A DNA stretch of 64,000 nucleotides from the NCBI RefSeq assembly GCF_012277075.1, contig NZ_JAAXMT010000005.1, positions 62,001 to 126,000 of the forward strand, written 5' to 3'. Position 1 is the stretch's first letter. Every line of letters begins with the position of its first letter. The notes below the pieces were generated by a model. The model made no database searches and was not told the origin of the DNA. It saw only the letters and a program-made list of their open reading frames with translations. The position numbers and the translations under genes are program-made. The stretch is from Streptococcus alactolyticus (lineage in GTDB: Bacteria; Bacillota; Bacilli; Lactobacillales; Streptococcaceae). Positions 39,032 to 50,748 of the stretch are shown here, one piece after another.

Positions 39032-40396
39032 ATGACAAGTGTTTTAGATTCGATATTATTGCAAAATAATTTTTCAACACCTGAGATTCGCTTGATTTGG
39101 AGTGACGAGAACAAAGTATCAAAACAATTAGCGGTTGAGGTGGCTCTGGCTAAAATTGAAGGTGAATTGGGCATTATTCCAAAAACGGCAGCACAACAAA
39201 TTATTGAAAAAGCAAAAGTTGAACATCTCAACCTTTTGGCCTTGCAAAAAGAAAGTGCTCAAAAGCGGCACTCTTTGATTGCTTTAATTCATGCGCTTCA
39301 AGAATTAGTCGGCACTGAGGTGGGGGAATACGTGCATTACGGTGTTACCACTCAAGATATTGTTGATACAGGTATTATGTTGCAAACCAAAGAAGCCTAT
39401 GATGTGATTGTACAACATTCAAAAGCCCTCATTCAAACAGTAGCAGCATTGGCCCAAAAGCACCGTTCTACTCTTATGATGGGGCGAACTCATGGCATTC
39501 ACGCCATTCCGATTACATTTGGCGTTAAATTAGCCATTTGGTTGGATGAATTATTAAGAAATCACAAACGTTTACGCCAATTGGAATTCAATGAGGTTTT
39601 TGTTGGAAGTATCAGTGGTGCTGTTGGGACATAAGCTGCATTTGACGGAAGGGGAATTGAAGTTGAGCGTTTAACCTTGGCTGAATTGGGTTTGGTCGTT
39701 CCCAATATTTCATGGCAGCCATCCAGAGATCACTTTTCAGAATTCGCTACGACTTTAGGGATTTATGCTGGTACCTTGGGTAAAATTGGACATGAACTGT
39801 TTACCCTGATGAAAACTGAAATCAATGAAATTCACGAACCTTTTCGTAAGGGGGAAATTGGTTCATCAACCATGCCTCAAAAACGCAATCCAGCTTTGAT
39901 AGAAGGGGTTGCAAGCCTGACGCAGCCCATTTTTTCAGATGTTAGCCTAATGTTACAATCTATGTTGATTGATGGCGAACGTGACGCTATTCATTGGCGC
40001 AATGAGTGGGTTGCTCTTCCAGAAATCACCAGTTATTTGGATGCTCAGCTAGTTCAATTGACTTATATCTTGTCGGAGTTAGAGGTTAATACCGTTCAGA
40101 TGCGGAAAAACCTTGATATTCAAGGCAGTCTCCCTTATTCAGAGCGTATCATGTTTAAGTTGGGGAAAGTTATTGGTAAGCAAACCGCACATGAGTTGGT
40201 TTATCAAGCAGCGATGAAGGCAATCGAAAATCACGATGATTTTATTAGTTTGCTTTATCAAGAGCCTACTGTAAGCACTCATTTTAGTAAGGAGACAATT
40301 CAATCTTGGATTGTTCCCGAAAATAATATTGGAGAAAGTTTAGCTAAAGTTGACGATGTGGTGTCAACTGTTCAAGTTTATTTTAGAGGAGATTAA
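39032..40396 (+). pseudogene. Fumarase/aspartase superfamily lyase (candidate S-(2-succino) lyase), premature TAA
   Basis: A 454-codon lyase related to adenylosuccinate lyase: HYGVTTQDIVDTG (about 110), MGRTHGIHAIPITFG (about 150) and the superfamily signature GSSTMPQKRNP (about 287-297). The frame is constant but TAA at 39632-39634 (codon 201, after GAVGT) interrupts it. The enzyme class breaks C-N or C-S bonds of succinyl compounds to release fumarate. In its operon context it is the proposed step that splits N-acetyl-2-succinocysteine. Confidence 0.82.
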
Positions 40397-40399
40397 TGA

Positions 40400-41211
40400 A
40401 TGAAGAAAAAATCGATTATTGGGATTATTGCCATTGTGGTTATTGCAGTACTTGCTTATTTTGGCTATCAAACAGCTACCAAGGGCAATCAAGCATCAGA
40501 AAGCACAGCCTCATCAGATAAACCTGTTTTGAAAGAGACGACAACTGGGGTTAGTTTTCCAGGGTCTTATAAAGATGATAATGGAAATTTAACAGGATTT
40601 GACGTAGAAGTTATGAAAGCTGTAGCAGATAAAATGGGTTATCGTGTTGATTTTACGACAACTAGTTTTGACGGTTTATTTGGTTTGTTGACTAGCCATA
40701 AAGTGGATGCAGTGGCAAGTTCTGTGGCAATAACGGATAAACGAAAAGAAGCCTATGATTTTTCAACACCGTATGCTACTTTCAAATATGGTGTTGTCAC
40801 TCAATCAGATTCTCACCTAAAATCTGTTGATGACTTATCCAATACGACCATCGCAGCAACTGTTGGTTCTAACCAAATCACCGTCCTTAAGCAATTTAAT
40901 CCAAGCACCACCATCCAAACTTATGATGACCGCGAAGCTGCATTTTCTGCAGTGACAAATGGTCAAGTCAATGGCTATTCAAATGCTAAGACCATTTTAG
41001 CTGCTATTATCAAGCAAAAAGGATTGGATTTGAAAATTTTAGATGGTGAAATTGGTGAAGAAAACATTGCCATTGCTTTTAATAAAGGTCAAGATGAAGC
41101 TCTTCAAAAGAAGCTTAACAAAGCCTGAAAGAACTTGAACAAGATGGCACCATTTCCAAATTATCTAAACAATTTTTCTCTGGCATTGATGCTAGCTACA
41201 AAAATCAATAA
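40400..41211 (+). pseudogene. Amino acid ABC transporter substrate-binding protein, 3' frameshift
   Basis: A family 3 solute-binding protein: membrane/signal segment (about 4-22, SIIGIIAIVVIAVLAYFGYQ), then GNLTGFDVEVMKAVADKMGY and VDAVASSVAITDKRKEAYDF. A TGA at 41126-41128 stops it at residue 242; one base lost near 41125 explains it, since the other frame continues LKELEQDGTISKLSKQFFSG and ends at 41211 with a sensible C-terminus. It lacks a lipobox Cys; the hydrophobic segment may act as an uncleaved anchor. Confidence 0.83.
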
Positions 41212-41225
41212 GAATTGTTAAATGC

Positions 41226-41278
41226 AAGTAAGTGTAATCCCACTGTCAATAAGACACAAGGATTATACTTACTTTTTT
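41226..41278 (+). terminator. Terminator of the catabolic operon
   Basis: AAGTAAGTGTAATCC and GGATTATACTTACTT pair over 15 bp (one G-T), with a 19-base loop and a closing T-run. It ends the operon begun at 34545. Confidence 0.88.
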
Positions 41279-41406
41279 CCTTCCAAAATGTGGGTAGCAT
41301 ATGAAAAGAATTATATTCCCTCTAATCAATTTTCAGTAATAGTCGCTTTTTTTTGTTATTGATGATACAATGATAAGTGGACTAAATTTTTTAATAAGAG
41401 AAGAAA

Positions 41407-42285
41407 ATGACTAAGAAAATTGGCGTTGGTAAGGCGCATAGTAAGATTATTTGGATGGGTGAGCATTCGGTGGTTTATGGCTATCCTGCCATTGCAATTC
41501 CGCTTAAGGGAATTGAGGTTGAGTGCTGCATTTATCCAGCCAAAGAGAAGATAACATTTGACTTTTACGATACGGTGTCAACTGCGATTTATTCAGCTCT
41601 TGAGTACCTTAATCACACGGATATTCCGATTTCTTGTGCCATTCGTTCCGAAATTCCTCAAAAACGAGGGATGGGGTCGTCGGCAGCGGTATCTATTGCA
41701 GCTATTCGAGCGGTTTTTGATTACTTTGAGCAAAGCATTGACCGACAAACATTGGAAATTTTGGTGAACAAGGCGGAAATCATTGCGCATTCCAATCCGA
41801 GTGGTTTGGATGCCAAGACGTGTTTGAGTGACCAAGCCATCACCTTTATCCGAAACATTGGTTTTAACACGCTAGATTTGGATTTGGGGGCTTATTTGGT
41901 GATTGCAGACACGGGGATTTATGGTAACACCAGAGAAGCCGTCGAAAAAGTGGCACAAACTGAAGAAGCCAACCTTCCTCATCTAGCGGCATTGGGTGAT
42001 TTGACGGAAATCGTCCAGAAAGCGATTCAAGATAAGGCTATTGACACCATCGGTCAGATGATGACCAAGGCCCATAGTCATTTGCAAGCTATCGGTGTCA
42101 GCGTGGATCTTTCGGATCAGTTGGTTGCTCTTGCTTTGGAAAATGGTGCCCTTGGAGCCAAGATGAGCGGTGGCGGACTTGGGGGGTGTATTATTGCCCT
42201 TGCAAGCGATCAAGCTGACGCGGAGCACATTAGTCATGTATTAAAAGAAGGAGGAGCGGTTCAAACGTGGATCGAAAAACTGTAA
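41407..42285 (+). CDS. mvaK1: Mevalonate kinase
   Basis: GHMP kinase of 292 aa that phosphorylates mevalonate. ATP-binding loop IPQKRGMGSSAAVSIA at about 88-103; the C-terminal GHMP motif is GAKMSGGGLGGCIIAL. First gene of the mvaK1-mvaD-mvaK2-fni operon, which makes isopentenyl diphosphate for undecaprenol and cell-wall synthesis. The genes overlap (19 bases with mvaD), so the operon is translationally coupled. Confidence 0.95.
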   Translation: MTKKIGVGKAHSKIIWMGEHSVVYGYPAIAIPLKGIEVECCIYPAKEKITFDFYDTVSTAIYSALEYLNHTDIPISCAIRSEIPQKRGMGSSAAVSIAAIRAVFDYFEQSIDRQTLEILVNKAEIIAHSNPSGLDAKTCLSDQAITFIRNIGFNTLDLDLGAYLVIADTGIYGNTREAVEKVAQTEEANLPHLAALGDLTEIVQKAIQDKAIDTIGQMMTKAHSHLQAIGVSVDLSDQLVALALENGALGAKMSGGGLGGCIIALASDQADAEHISHVLKEGGAVQTWIEKL

Positions 42286-43203
42286 CGGTAACATCATACG
42301 CTAATATTGCCATTATCAAATACTGGGGAAAAGCTGACGCTGCCTGCATGATTCCAGCAACTAGCAGTATTTCCTTGACTTTGGACAATCTCTTTACGAC
42401 AACAACCGTTTCTTTCCTGCCCCCATCAGCAACTAAGGATATATTTTACATCAATGGGGTCTTGCAAGACGAGAAAGAACACGCTAAGATTTCAGCCATT
42501 ATTGACCAATACCGTAGGGACCGTAGCCAGTTTGTCAGCGTTGAAACAAGCAATAACATGCCAACAGCTGCGGGATTATCCTCAAGTTCTAGTGGCCTAT
42601 CAGCCCTTGTCAAAGCTTGCAACGAACTATTTGAAACTGGATTGACGCAGGCTCGACTAGCTCAAAAAGCCAAATTTGCCTCTGGTTCATCGTCGCGTTC
42701 TTTTTTTGGACCCATTGCAGCTTGGGATAAGGACAGCGGCGACATTTACCCTGTTCAGACTGACCTCAAGCTGGCGATGATTATGCTAGTTTTAAACGAT
42801 AATAAAAAGCCTATTTCTAGCCGCGAAGGCATGAAACGTTGCGTAGAAACCTCAACCACTTTTGCGGATTGGGTCAAACAATCAGAACAAGATTACAAGG
42901 ATATGTTGGCTTATTTAAAAGCCAACGACTTTGAGCGCGTGGGGGAATTGACTGAGCGCAACGCCCTTGCCATGCATGATACCAATACCCATGCCAATCC
43001 TCCTTTTAACTATCTGACCGATGCGTCTTATGAGGCTATGGACTTTGTTAAGAGTTTGCGTGCCCAAGGGGAAAAATGCTATTTCACTATGGATGCAGGT
43101 CCGAACGTTAAAGTGCTTTGTTTAGAAGATGATTTGGAGCGCTTAACCAAACGTTTTGAAGAGAAGTATCGCGTAATTGCCTCACAAACCAAGGTATTGC
43201 CAG

Positions 43204-43217
<14 letters not shown>
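42267..43217 (+). CDS. mvaD: Diphosphomevalonate decarboxylase
   Basis: 316-aa GHMP-fold enzyme converting diphosphomevalonate to isopentenyl diphosphate. Signatures: VTSYANIAIIKYWGKAD at the N-terminus and NNMPTAAGLSSSSSGLSAL at about 93-111. GGAGGAG lies before its ATG inside the end of mvaK1. It overlaps mvaK2 by 14 bases. Confidence 0.95.
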
Positions 43218-45214
<1,997 letters not shown>

Positions 45215-45217
45215 GTA

Positions 45218-45874
45218 TTACAACATGAAGAAGACGATGGCAACGTAATGCAGCATAGAGGCTAATAAAATGAAGAGATGCCAAATCATGTGGTCGTAAG
45301 GGCGTTTGCGTGCGTAGAAAATCGCACCAACGGTGTAAGACAATCCACCCGCAAGCATGAGCAACCAAAAGACGACACCAGTCTTCGTCACAATACTTGG
45401 AATGATGAAAATCACCAACCAGCCCATAAGCAAATAAAGGGAAAGGGAGAATTTTTCGTTTATCTCTTTGGCGAAAATCTTATACAAAATACCAAAGATA
45501 GTTGCACCCCACTGCAAAACGATAATCAGATAACCAAGCCATCCGCCCACTAAAGAGAGAGCAACAGGCGTGTAAGAACCCGCAATGGCAATGTAAATCA
45601 TACTATGGTCAATAATTCGAAGAACGAATTTTTGCGGTGAATCGTACTGCATAGAGTGGTAAATGGTCGATGATAAAAACATCAAAAATAGACTAATATC
45701 AAAAATAGACATCCCAACAGCAGCTTCCATACCATAATGTTGGTAGCTGTAAATAGCGGTAATAGGTAATAAAACAAGCATGGCAACAGTCCCAACGGCA
45801 TGTGTCACGCTGTTGGCAACTTCTTCACCAAATGATAAGCGTTTACTTAATTTCACGGTCATGCTAGCATTCAT
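45218..45874 (-). CDS. Hemolysin III family membrane protein
   Basis: A 218-aa protein with seven predicted membrane segments. Family signatures are SSTIYHSMQYDSP (about 68) and the C-terminal HLFILLASMLHYVAI, with the conserved His and Asp (IIDHSMIYIAIAGSYTP) that bind zinc in the related PAQR receptors. Despite the name, hemolytic activity is not assured. It overlaps the preceding DUF1836 gene by 11 bases. Confidence 0.88.
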   Translation of the reverse strand: MNASMTVKLSKRLSFGEEVANSVTHAVGTVAMLVLLPITAIYSYQHYGMEAAVGMSIFDISLFLMFLSSTIYHSMQYDSPQKFVLRIIDHSMIYIAIAGSYTPVALSLVGGWLGYLIIVLQWGATIFGILYKIFAKEINEKFSLSLYLLMGWLVIFIIPSIVTKTGVVFWLLMLAGGLSYTVGAIFYARKRPYDHMIWHLFILLASMLHYVAIVFFML

Positions 45875-46307
45875 CAGCGACTCCTCCTAATTCTTGAACT
45901 AATTGGTGGGTTTGGTCATACAGTTGCAAGGTCTGACAAGCAGAAAGCACAACAGCTGGCACGTCAGCGACCTCTTCCCCATTCATGCAAGCAACAAAAT
46001 CATCGTAGCGTTTTTGCGACTGATCATCTGCGGTTAACAGCGCCAAGGTCTGACTGATTTCTTGAATGGAGAAAACATTTTTCAAACACGTAATCACAAT
46101 GAGCCTCGCTACTTGCTTGCGACTGTATTTCTTTTTAGTGGGCTTATCCAAATGCCCGTGTTTGACGTAATTATTAATCATAGAAGCGGTCAAGCCTTTG
46201 TCACTTGGATGATTGGCTTGGTTGATTTGGTTGACGTAAAGAAGTACTTGGTCCAAATACAAGTCAATTTCTGGCAAATCCGTCCATTTTGGATAAGATT
46301 TTGTCAT
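45864..46307 (-). CDS. DUF1836 domain protein, probable DNA-binding regulator
   Basis: A 147-aa protein of the DUF1836 family. LTASMINNYVKHGHLDKPTK followed by YSRKQVARLIVI (about 40-72) looks like a MerR-type winged helix. Function unknown. It lies upstream of, and overlaps, the hemolysin III gene, so it may regulate that unit. The promoter region at 46330-46370 is AT-rich. Confidence 0.75.
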   Translation of the reverse strand: MTKSYPKWTDLPEIDLYLDQVLLYVNQINQANHPSDKGLTASMINNYVKHGHLDKPTKKKYSRKQVARLIVITCLKNVFSIQEISQTLALLTADDQSQKRYDDFVACMNGEEVADVPAVVLSACQTLQLYDQTHQLVQELGGVADEC

Positions 46308-46417
46308 AACGTTTTCCTTACCTCTTTATCTAGTATTTATAACTAGATTATATAATCTATGAAAAATATTGTCAAGAAAAAACACCCGAAATATCGAGTG
46401 TTGCTTGATGTCTTGAG

Positions 46418-47689
46418 TTAGTTTAAGGTTTTGAGAATGGCCTGAGCAGTTTCCAAATTCATGTGAGGGGCTTGAAGGAGCTGGTTGACTACCTGAGTGA
46501 CCTCGTTTTCCTTAGCACCTGCTAGGAGAGCCAGCGATTTGGCTTGCAATTTCATGTGTCCCGCCTGGATACCAGTTGACGTGAGGGCTTTGACGGCAGC
46601 AAAATTTTGTGCCAATCCGACTGATACGATAATCTGAGCCAATTGTTGGGCGTCTGGTTGACCAAGCAGCTCATGGGCGATGTAGACCGTTGGGTTAAGT
46701 CCAATTGAGCCTCCTCGCGTTGCAATAGGCATCGGCAGGGTCAATTGACCATGGAGATGCTGCTTGTCCTCGTCAAATGTCCAAGTCGATAAGCCACGGT
46801 ATTGCCCGTCTTTGCAAGCATAAGCATTGGCTCCAGCTTCGATAGCACGCCAGTCATTTCCTGTGGCTAAAACGACAGCATCCACTCCATTGAAAATACC
46901 TTTATTATGAGTGGTGGCACGGTAGGTGTCCACTTGCGCCAGTTGGCTTGCCATTTGAAATTTTCTCGCTAGCTTTTTGGCTTCGCTTGTATTGCGGCTG
47001 AGGTAGCGGAGGTCCACTTGACAATCGGCAGTAACAAGGGCTTGCGTCGCATAGTTTGACAAGATAGCCATGAGGCTTTTGCCTCCAGATAGTTCTTCCA
47101 AGCTTGGGACTAAAGCTTCCATCATGGTATTAACCATATTGGCTCCCATAGCCTCTTTGGTATCAACGTTCACGTAAACGATGAGAAAGGCCTCTTTTTC
47201 TTCCATGCGCAGCGATTGTGCTCCGCCACCGCGTTTAACAATAGAAGGATGGGCGTCATTTGCCACGGATAATAGCTGCTCAGTGTGTTCTAAGATACGT
47301 TTTTGAGCGGCTGTCTTGTCTGTGACGTCATAAAGCGCCACCTGCCCAATCATTTGACGGGAATGAACAGTGGTTTTAAAACCACCTGAACGTTTGATGA
47401 TTTTAGCAGCAAAACTCGCAGCAGCCACTACTGACGGCTCTTCCGTAACCATTGGCACATTGAAAACTGTTCCATCCACCAGAAAATCAGGCGCCAAAGA
47501 AAAGGGTAGCGAAAAAGTGCCTAAGACATTTTCGGTCAATTGATTGGCTGTATCTAGGGACAAGCCTTTATTTTCCTTGAGCAGAGCAAGGTTGTCTTGA
47601 CTGAGTAAGTGGTGGGCGTCTAGCACATCAAGGCGCTCTGGCAACGTTTTTTTGGAGAAGCCTCCCCAGTTTCCTTTAGTTTTTGTCAT
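46418..47689 (-). CDS. mvaA: Hydroxymethylglutaryl-CoA reductase (class II)
   Basis: 423-aa enzyme reducing HMG-CoA to mevalonate. Visible: SLPFSLAPDFLVDGTVFNVP, MVTEEPSVVAAAS with the catalytic Glu (about 80), KEAMGANMVNTMMEALV and the C-terminal HMKLQAKSLALLAG. Start at 47689 with GGAAGA 5 bases upstream; an alternative ATG four codons earlier (47701) is possible, and the longer frame to 47959 is antisense-free only by chance inside mvaS. Overlaps the end of mvaS by 14 bases. Confidence 0.95.
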   Translation of the reverse strand: MTKTKGNWGGFSKKTLPERLDVLDAHHLLSQDNLALLKENKGLSLDTANQLTENVLGTFSLPFSLAPDFLVDGTVFNVPMVTEEPSVVAAASFAAKIIKRSGGFKTTVHSRQMIGQVALYDVTDKTAAQKRILEHTEQLLSVANDAHPSIVKRGGGAQSLRMEEKEAFLIVYVNVDTKEAMGANMVNTMMEALVPSLEELSGGKSLMAILSNYATQALVTADCQVDLRYLSRNTSEAKKLARKFQMASQLAQVDTYRATTHNKGIFNGVDAVVLATGNDWRAIEAGANAYACKDGQYRGLSTWTFDEDKQHLHGQLTLPMPIATRGGSIGLNPTVYIAHELLGQPDAQQLAQIIVSVGLAQNFAAVKALTSTGIQAGHMKLQAKSLALLAGAKENEVTQVVNQLLQAPHMNLETAQAILKTLN

Positions 47690-48854
47690 TTGTTCTTCCA
47701 TACAATCTTTCGTGTCCGAGGATTTCTTTGAGGGCAAATGGTCCTGTGAGGTAGTCTGCAAAAGTGGCATTACCGTCCGCATCGAGCTGAGCCTCTTCAA
47801 AGAAGAGTTTTTCATAAGTCGCAACGCTAAGTGGTTGACGTTGGTTGAGTTCTTGGAGGCGACTGCTGTGGAGTTGCTCTTGAAAGCCATCGACCAAGGT
47901 TCCTGTGAAAATTTCAGCCACTGCACCACTGCCATAACTAAAGAAGGCAATGCGGTCACCTGCCGCTAGGTTTTGGCTATTTTCAAGCAAGGAAAGCAGG
48001 CCAAGGAAAATAGAACCTGTGTAGATATTGCCCACTTGTTTGCTGTAAAGAATAGAACTTTCAAAATTGGCTTGGAGTTTTTCTTGCCATTGGGTAGGTA
48101 AAGATTTGTCCATGATTTTGCGGAAGCCTTTGAGGGCTAATTTTGGAAATGGCAAGTGGAAGCAAAAGGCAGAAAAATCAGCCAATGAGGTGTCAAAACG
48201 TTTTTGAAATTCAGCCCAAGTCGTTTTGAGCATATCAAGGTATTGCTTGGTTGAATACATGCCGTTGACATAAGGGGTTGTTGAATAATTTGGACGCCAG
48301 AAATCCATGATATCGCGTGTTTGAGCGACAGAGTTATCATTCAAAAGCAAAATACGAGGATTTTGTGTAACGAGCATGGCTACGCTACCAGCTCCTTGAG
48401 TGGGTTCACCAGGGGTATTGGCGCCGTAGCGTGCCACATCAGCAGCAATTACCAAGACTTTTGAGTCAGGGTGTTTTTCAACGTGCAAACGGGCATAATC
48501 CAGAGCCGCCGTCGCGCTGTAACAAGCCTCTTTCATTTCGATGCTACGAGCAAAAGGCTGAATGCCCAACAAATGGTGAATGTAAGTCGCAGCTGCTTTA
48601 CTTTGGTCAATAGAAGACTCTGTCGCGACAATGACCATGTCAATCGTTTCTTTGTCCTCATCACTTAGAATGCTATCAGCCGCTGACGCTCCCAAAGTGA
48701 TAATGTCCTCAGTAATGGGTGCGATACTGAGGTTTTCCAAAAGCAAACCTTTGCTGTATTTATCAGGGTCAACCCCACGTTCCTTGGCTAAATCATCCAT
48801 ATTCAATAGGTATTGCGTTGTCGCAAAACCAATCTTATCAATACCAACGTTCAT
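47676..48854 (-). CDS. mvaS: Hydroxymethylglutaryl-CoA synthase
   Basis: 392-aa thiolase-fold enzyme condensing acetyl-CoA with acetoacetyl-CoA. The start MNVGIDKIGFATTQYLL (48854) has AAGAAAGG upstream. Catalytic residues by counting are E79 (VATESS) and C111 (KEACYSATAALDYA). It heads the mvaS-mvaA operon, transcribed opposite to the kinase block, so the pathway is split in two facing units. Confidence 0.95.
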   Translation of the reverse strand: MNVGIDKIGFATTQYLLNMDDLAKERGVDPDKYSKGLLLENLSIAPITEDIITLGASAADSILSDEDKETIDMVIVATESSIDQSKAAATYIHHLLGIQPFARSIEMKEACYSATAALDYARLHVEKHPDSKVLVIAADVARYGANTPGEPTQGAGSVAMLVTQNPRILLLNDNSVAQTRDIMDFWRPNYSTTPYVNGMYSTKQYLDMLKTTWAEFQKRFDTSLADFSAFCFHLPFPKLALKGFRKIMDKSLPTQWQEKLQANFESSILYSKQVGNIYTGSIFLGLLSLLENSQNLAAGDRIAFFSYGSGAVAEIFTGTLVDGFQEQLHSSRLQELNQRQPLSVATYEKLFFEEAQLDADGNATFADYLTGPFALKEILGHERLYGRTNDKN

Positions 48855-49050
48855 TAGTAACAAACCTTTCTTAAATAGAATATTTTTGCGTGGGAGCTTA
48901 AAAACAATCACAAGCTCGTCATAATAAAATACATCCTGTCAAAAATGTCCAAAGTTAATTTTATCATAAACTCCCCAAAAAGCCCCACAAAAAACGTATT
49001 CATTTTAAGTTTCAAACTAAATAAGAATTTAAGCCATTTATTGGTTTCCT

Positions 49051-49079
49051 TTGCAATTTTGACACTTTTTAGCTAAAAT
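49051..49079 (+). promoter_or_regulatory. thyA promoter
   Basis: TTGCAA, 17-base spacer, TAAAAT; 37 bases before the thyA start. Confidence 0.6.
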
Positions 49080-49116
49080 AAAAAAAAGCTAATTTTTGAG
49101 AATCGAGGAAAAACAC

Positions 49117-49956
49117 ATGACAAAGGCTGATGCCATTTTTAAAGAAAACATCCAAAAAATTATGACAGAAGGGGTCTTTTCAGAAAATGCACGGCCTGTT
49201 TACCAAAGTGGCGGGCAAGCCAACTCAAAATACGTAACGGGTGCTTTTGCAGAGTACGATTTGAGTAAGGGTGAGTTTCCCATTACCACTTTGCGCCCTA
49301 TTCCCATTAAGAGTGCCATTCGTGAGATTTTTTGGATTTATCAAGACCAAACCAACGATTTATCCGTTTTAAATGACAAATACGGTGTGAAATACTGGAA
49401 CGAGTGGGAAGTTGGACACACAGGAACAATCGGCGAGCGCTACGGTGCCGTAGTCAAAAAACACGACATCATCAACAAAATTTTAAAACAATTGGAAGAT
49501 AATCCGTGGAACAGACGCAATGTCATCTCGCTTTGGGATTACGATGCTTTTGAGCGGACGGAGGGGCTTTTGCCATGTGCCTTTCAGACCATGTACGATG
49601 TAAGGCGTGTAGGCAGCGATATTTACCTTGATGCGACCCTAACCCAACGCTCAAATGATATGTTGGTATCGCACCACATCAATGCCATGCAATACGTGGC
49701 TTTGCAGATGATGATTGCCAAGCACTTTGGTTGGAAAGTCGGCAAATTCTTCTATTTTGTCAATAACCTACACATTTACGACAATCAATTTGAACAAGCA
49801 CAGGAATTATTACGTCGTGATCCAACGGATTGCAAACCAAGACTAGTTTTAAACGTACCTGACGGAACCAATTTCTTTGACATTAAGCCCGATGATTTTG
49901 AATTGGTAGATTATGACCCAGTTAAGCCGCAATTGACATTCGATTTGGCCATCTAG
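49117..49956 (+). CDS. thyA: Thymidylate synthase
   Basis: Methylates dUMP to dTMP using methylene-THF. 279 aa. Catalytic Cys in [13 protein letters not shown] (about 160); [19 protein letters not shown] binds the nucleotide and folate. The start is ATG 49117 with GAGGAAA upstream; the longer frame from 49096 adds residues not seen in the family. It pairs functionally with folA downstream, which regenerates THF. Confidence 0.95.
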   Translation: MTKADAIFKENIQKIMTEGVFSENARPVYQSGGQANSKYVTGAFAEYDLSKGEFPITTLRPIPIKSAIREIFWIYQDQTNDLSVLNDKYGVKYWNEWEVGHTGTIGERYGAVVKKHDIINKILKQLEDNPWNRRNVISLWDYDAFERTEGLLPCAFQTMYDVRRVGSDIYLDATLTQRSNDMLVSHHINAMQYVALQMMIAKHFGWKVGKFFYFVNNLHIYDNQFEQAQELLRRDPTDCKPRLVLNVPDGTNFFDIKPDDFELVDYDPVKPQLTFDLAI

Positions 49957-50042
49957 GTTTTGGGAAAATGCTCCTGTGATGTTGGATTTCTGAATTTTTT
50001 GGAGAAATTTGATAAAATGGAGTTGATGAATGGAAGGATAGT

Positions 50043-50537
50043 ATGACAAAACAACTGATTGCCATTTGGGCAGAAGATGAAAATCACTTGATCGGTGTCG
50101 ATGGCGGTCTGCCTTGGCATCTACCAAAGGAATTAAAGCATTTTAAAGAAACAACAATGGGGCAGGCTCTGTTGATGGGGCGAGTGACCTTTGATGGCAT
50201 GGGTCATCGTGTTTTGCCAGGGCGTGATACCCTTGTTTTGACGCGGGATAAAACCTATCAGGCTGACGGTGTGACCGTTGTTCATAGTCCTGAAGAGGTT
50301 TTCCAGTGGTTAGATGAACACGATAAAGACTTGTATGTCGTGGGCGGTAGCCATGTGTACGAACGCTTTTTACCTGATTGCCAGACCTTGATTAGAACAA
50401 AGGTTCATGCGACGTTTATAGGCGACACCTACTTCCCAGAAGTGGATATGACAGATTTTAAAACCGTTTCAGAAACGCATTACGACAAAGATGAAAAAAA
50501 TGCTTACGATTTTACCATTACAGTTCTAGAAAGATAG
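50043..50537 (+). CDS. folA: Dihydrofolate reductase
   Basis: 164-aa NADPH-dependent enzyme and target of trimethoprim. IGVDGGLPWHLPKELKHFKE (about 18-37) carries the acidic active-site residue; MGRVTFDGMG and YVVGGSHVYERFLP are the cofactor loops. GGAAGGATAG precedes the ATG. First of a run folA, small membrane protein, clpX, ysxC. Confidence 0.95.
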   Translation: MTKQLIAIWAEDENHLIGVDGGLPWHLPKELKHFKETTMGQALLMGRVTFDGMGHRVLPGRDTLVLTRDKTYQADGVTVVHSPEEVFQWLDEHDKDLYVVGGSHVYERFLPDCQTLIRTKVHATFIGDTYFPEVDMTDFKTVSETHYDKDEKNAYDFTITVLER

Positions 50538-50544
50538 GAAGAGG

Positions 50545-50715
50545 ATGCAAAGAAGTATTTTTGGTGTATTTACGGCTTTTTTAATGGTTATTTGTATCTT
50601 GTGTGCTATCCCAGCACTTAGAAGAAGACGCTATGCCTTGGCTGTTCTTTTGTTTTTAAATGCCTTTACAAACCTAGTAAATACAATCCATGCCTTTTAT
50701 GGCACGTTATTTTAA
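50545..50715 (+). CDS. 56-aa membrane protein between folA and clpX
   Basis: ORF MQRSIFGVFTAFLMVICILC followed by an Arg-rich turn (PALRRRRY) and a second hydrophobic stretch (AVLLFLNAFTNLVNTI). Two membrane helices are predicted. It starts 8 bases after folA with GGAAGAGG just before the ATG, so it is translated with the operon. I recall a small hypothetical gene in this place in other streptococci; function unknown. Confidence 0.7.
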   Translation: MQRSIFGVFTAFLMVICILCAIPALRRRRYALAVLLFLNAFTNLVNTIHAFYGTLF

Positions 50716-50748
50716 TGAAATGAAAAGGATAGGTGAGAAAGAGTAACT

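Noticed and set aside
47690..47959. N-terminal extension of mvaA to 513 aa
   Set aside because: The extension lies inside mvaS in another frame, the family starts at MTKTKGNWGGF, and GGAAGA supports the internal start.
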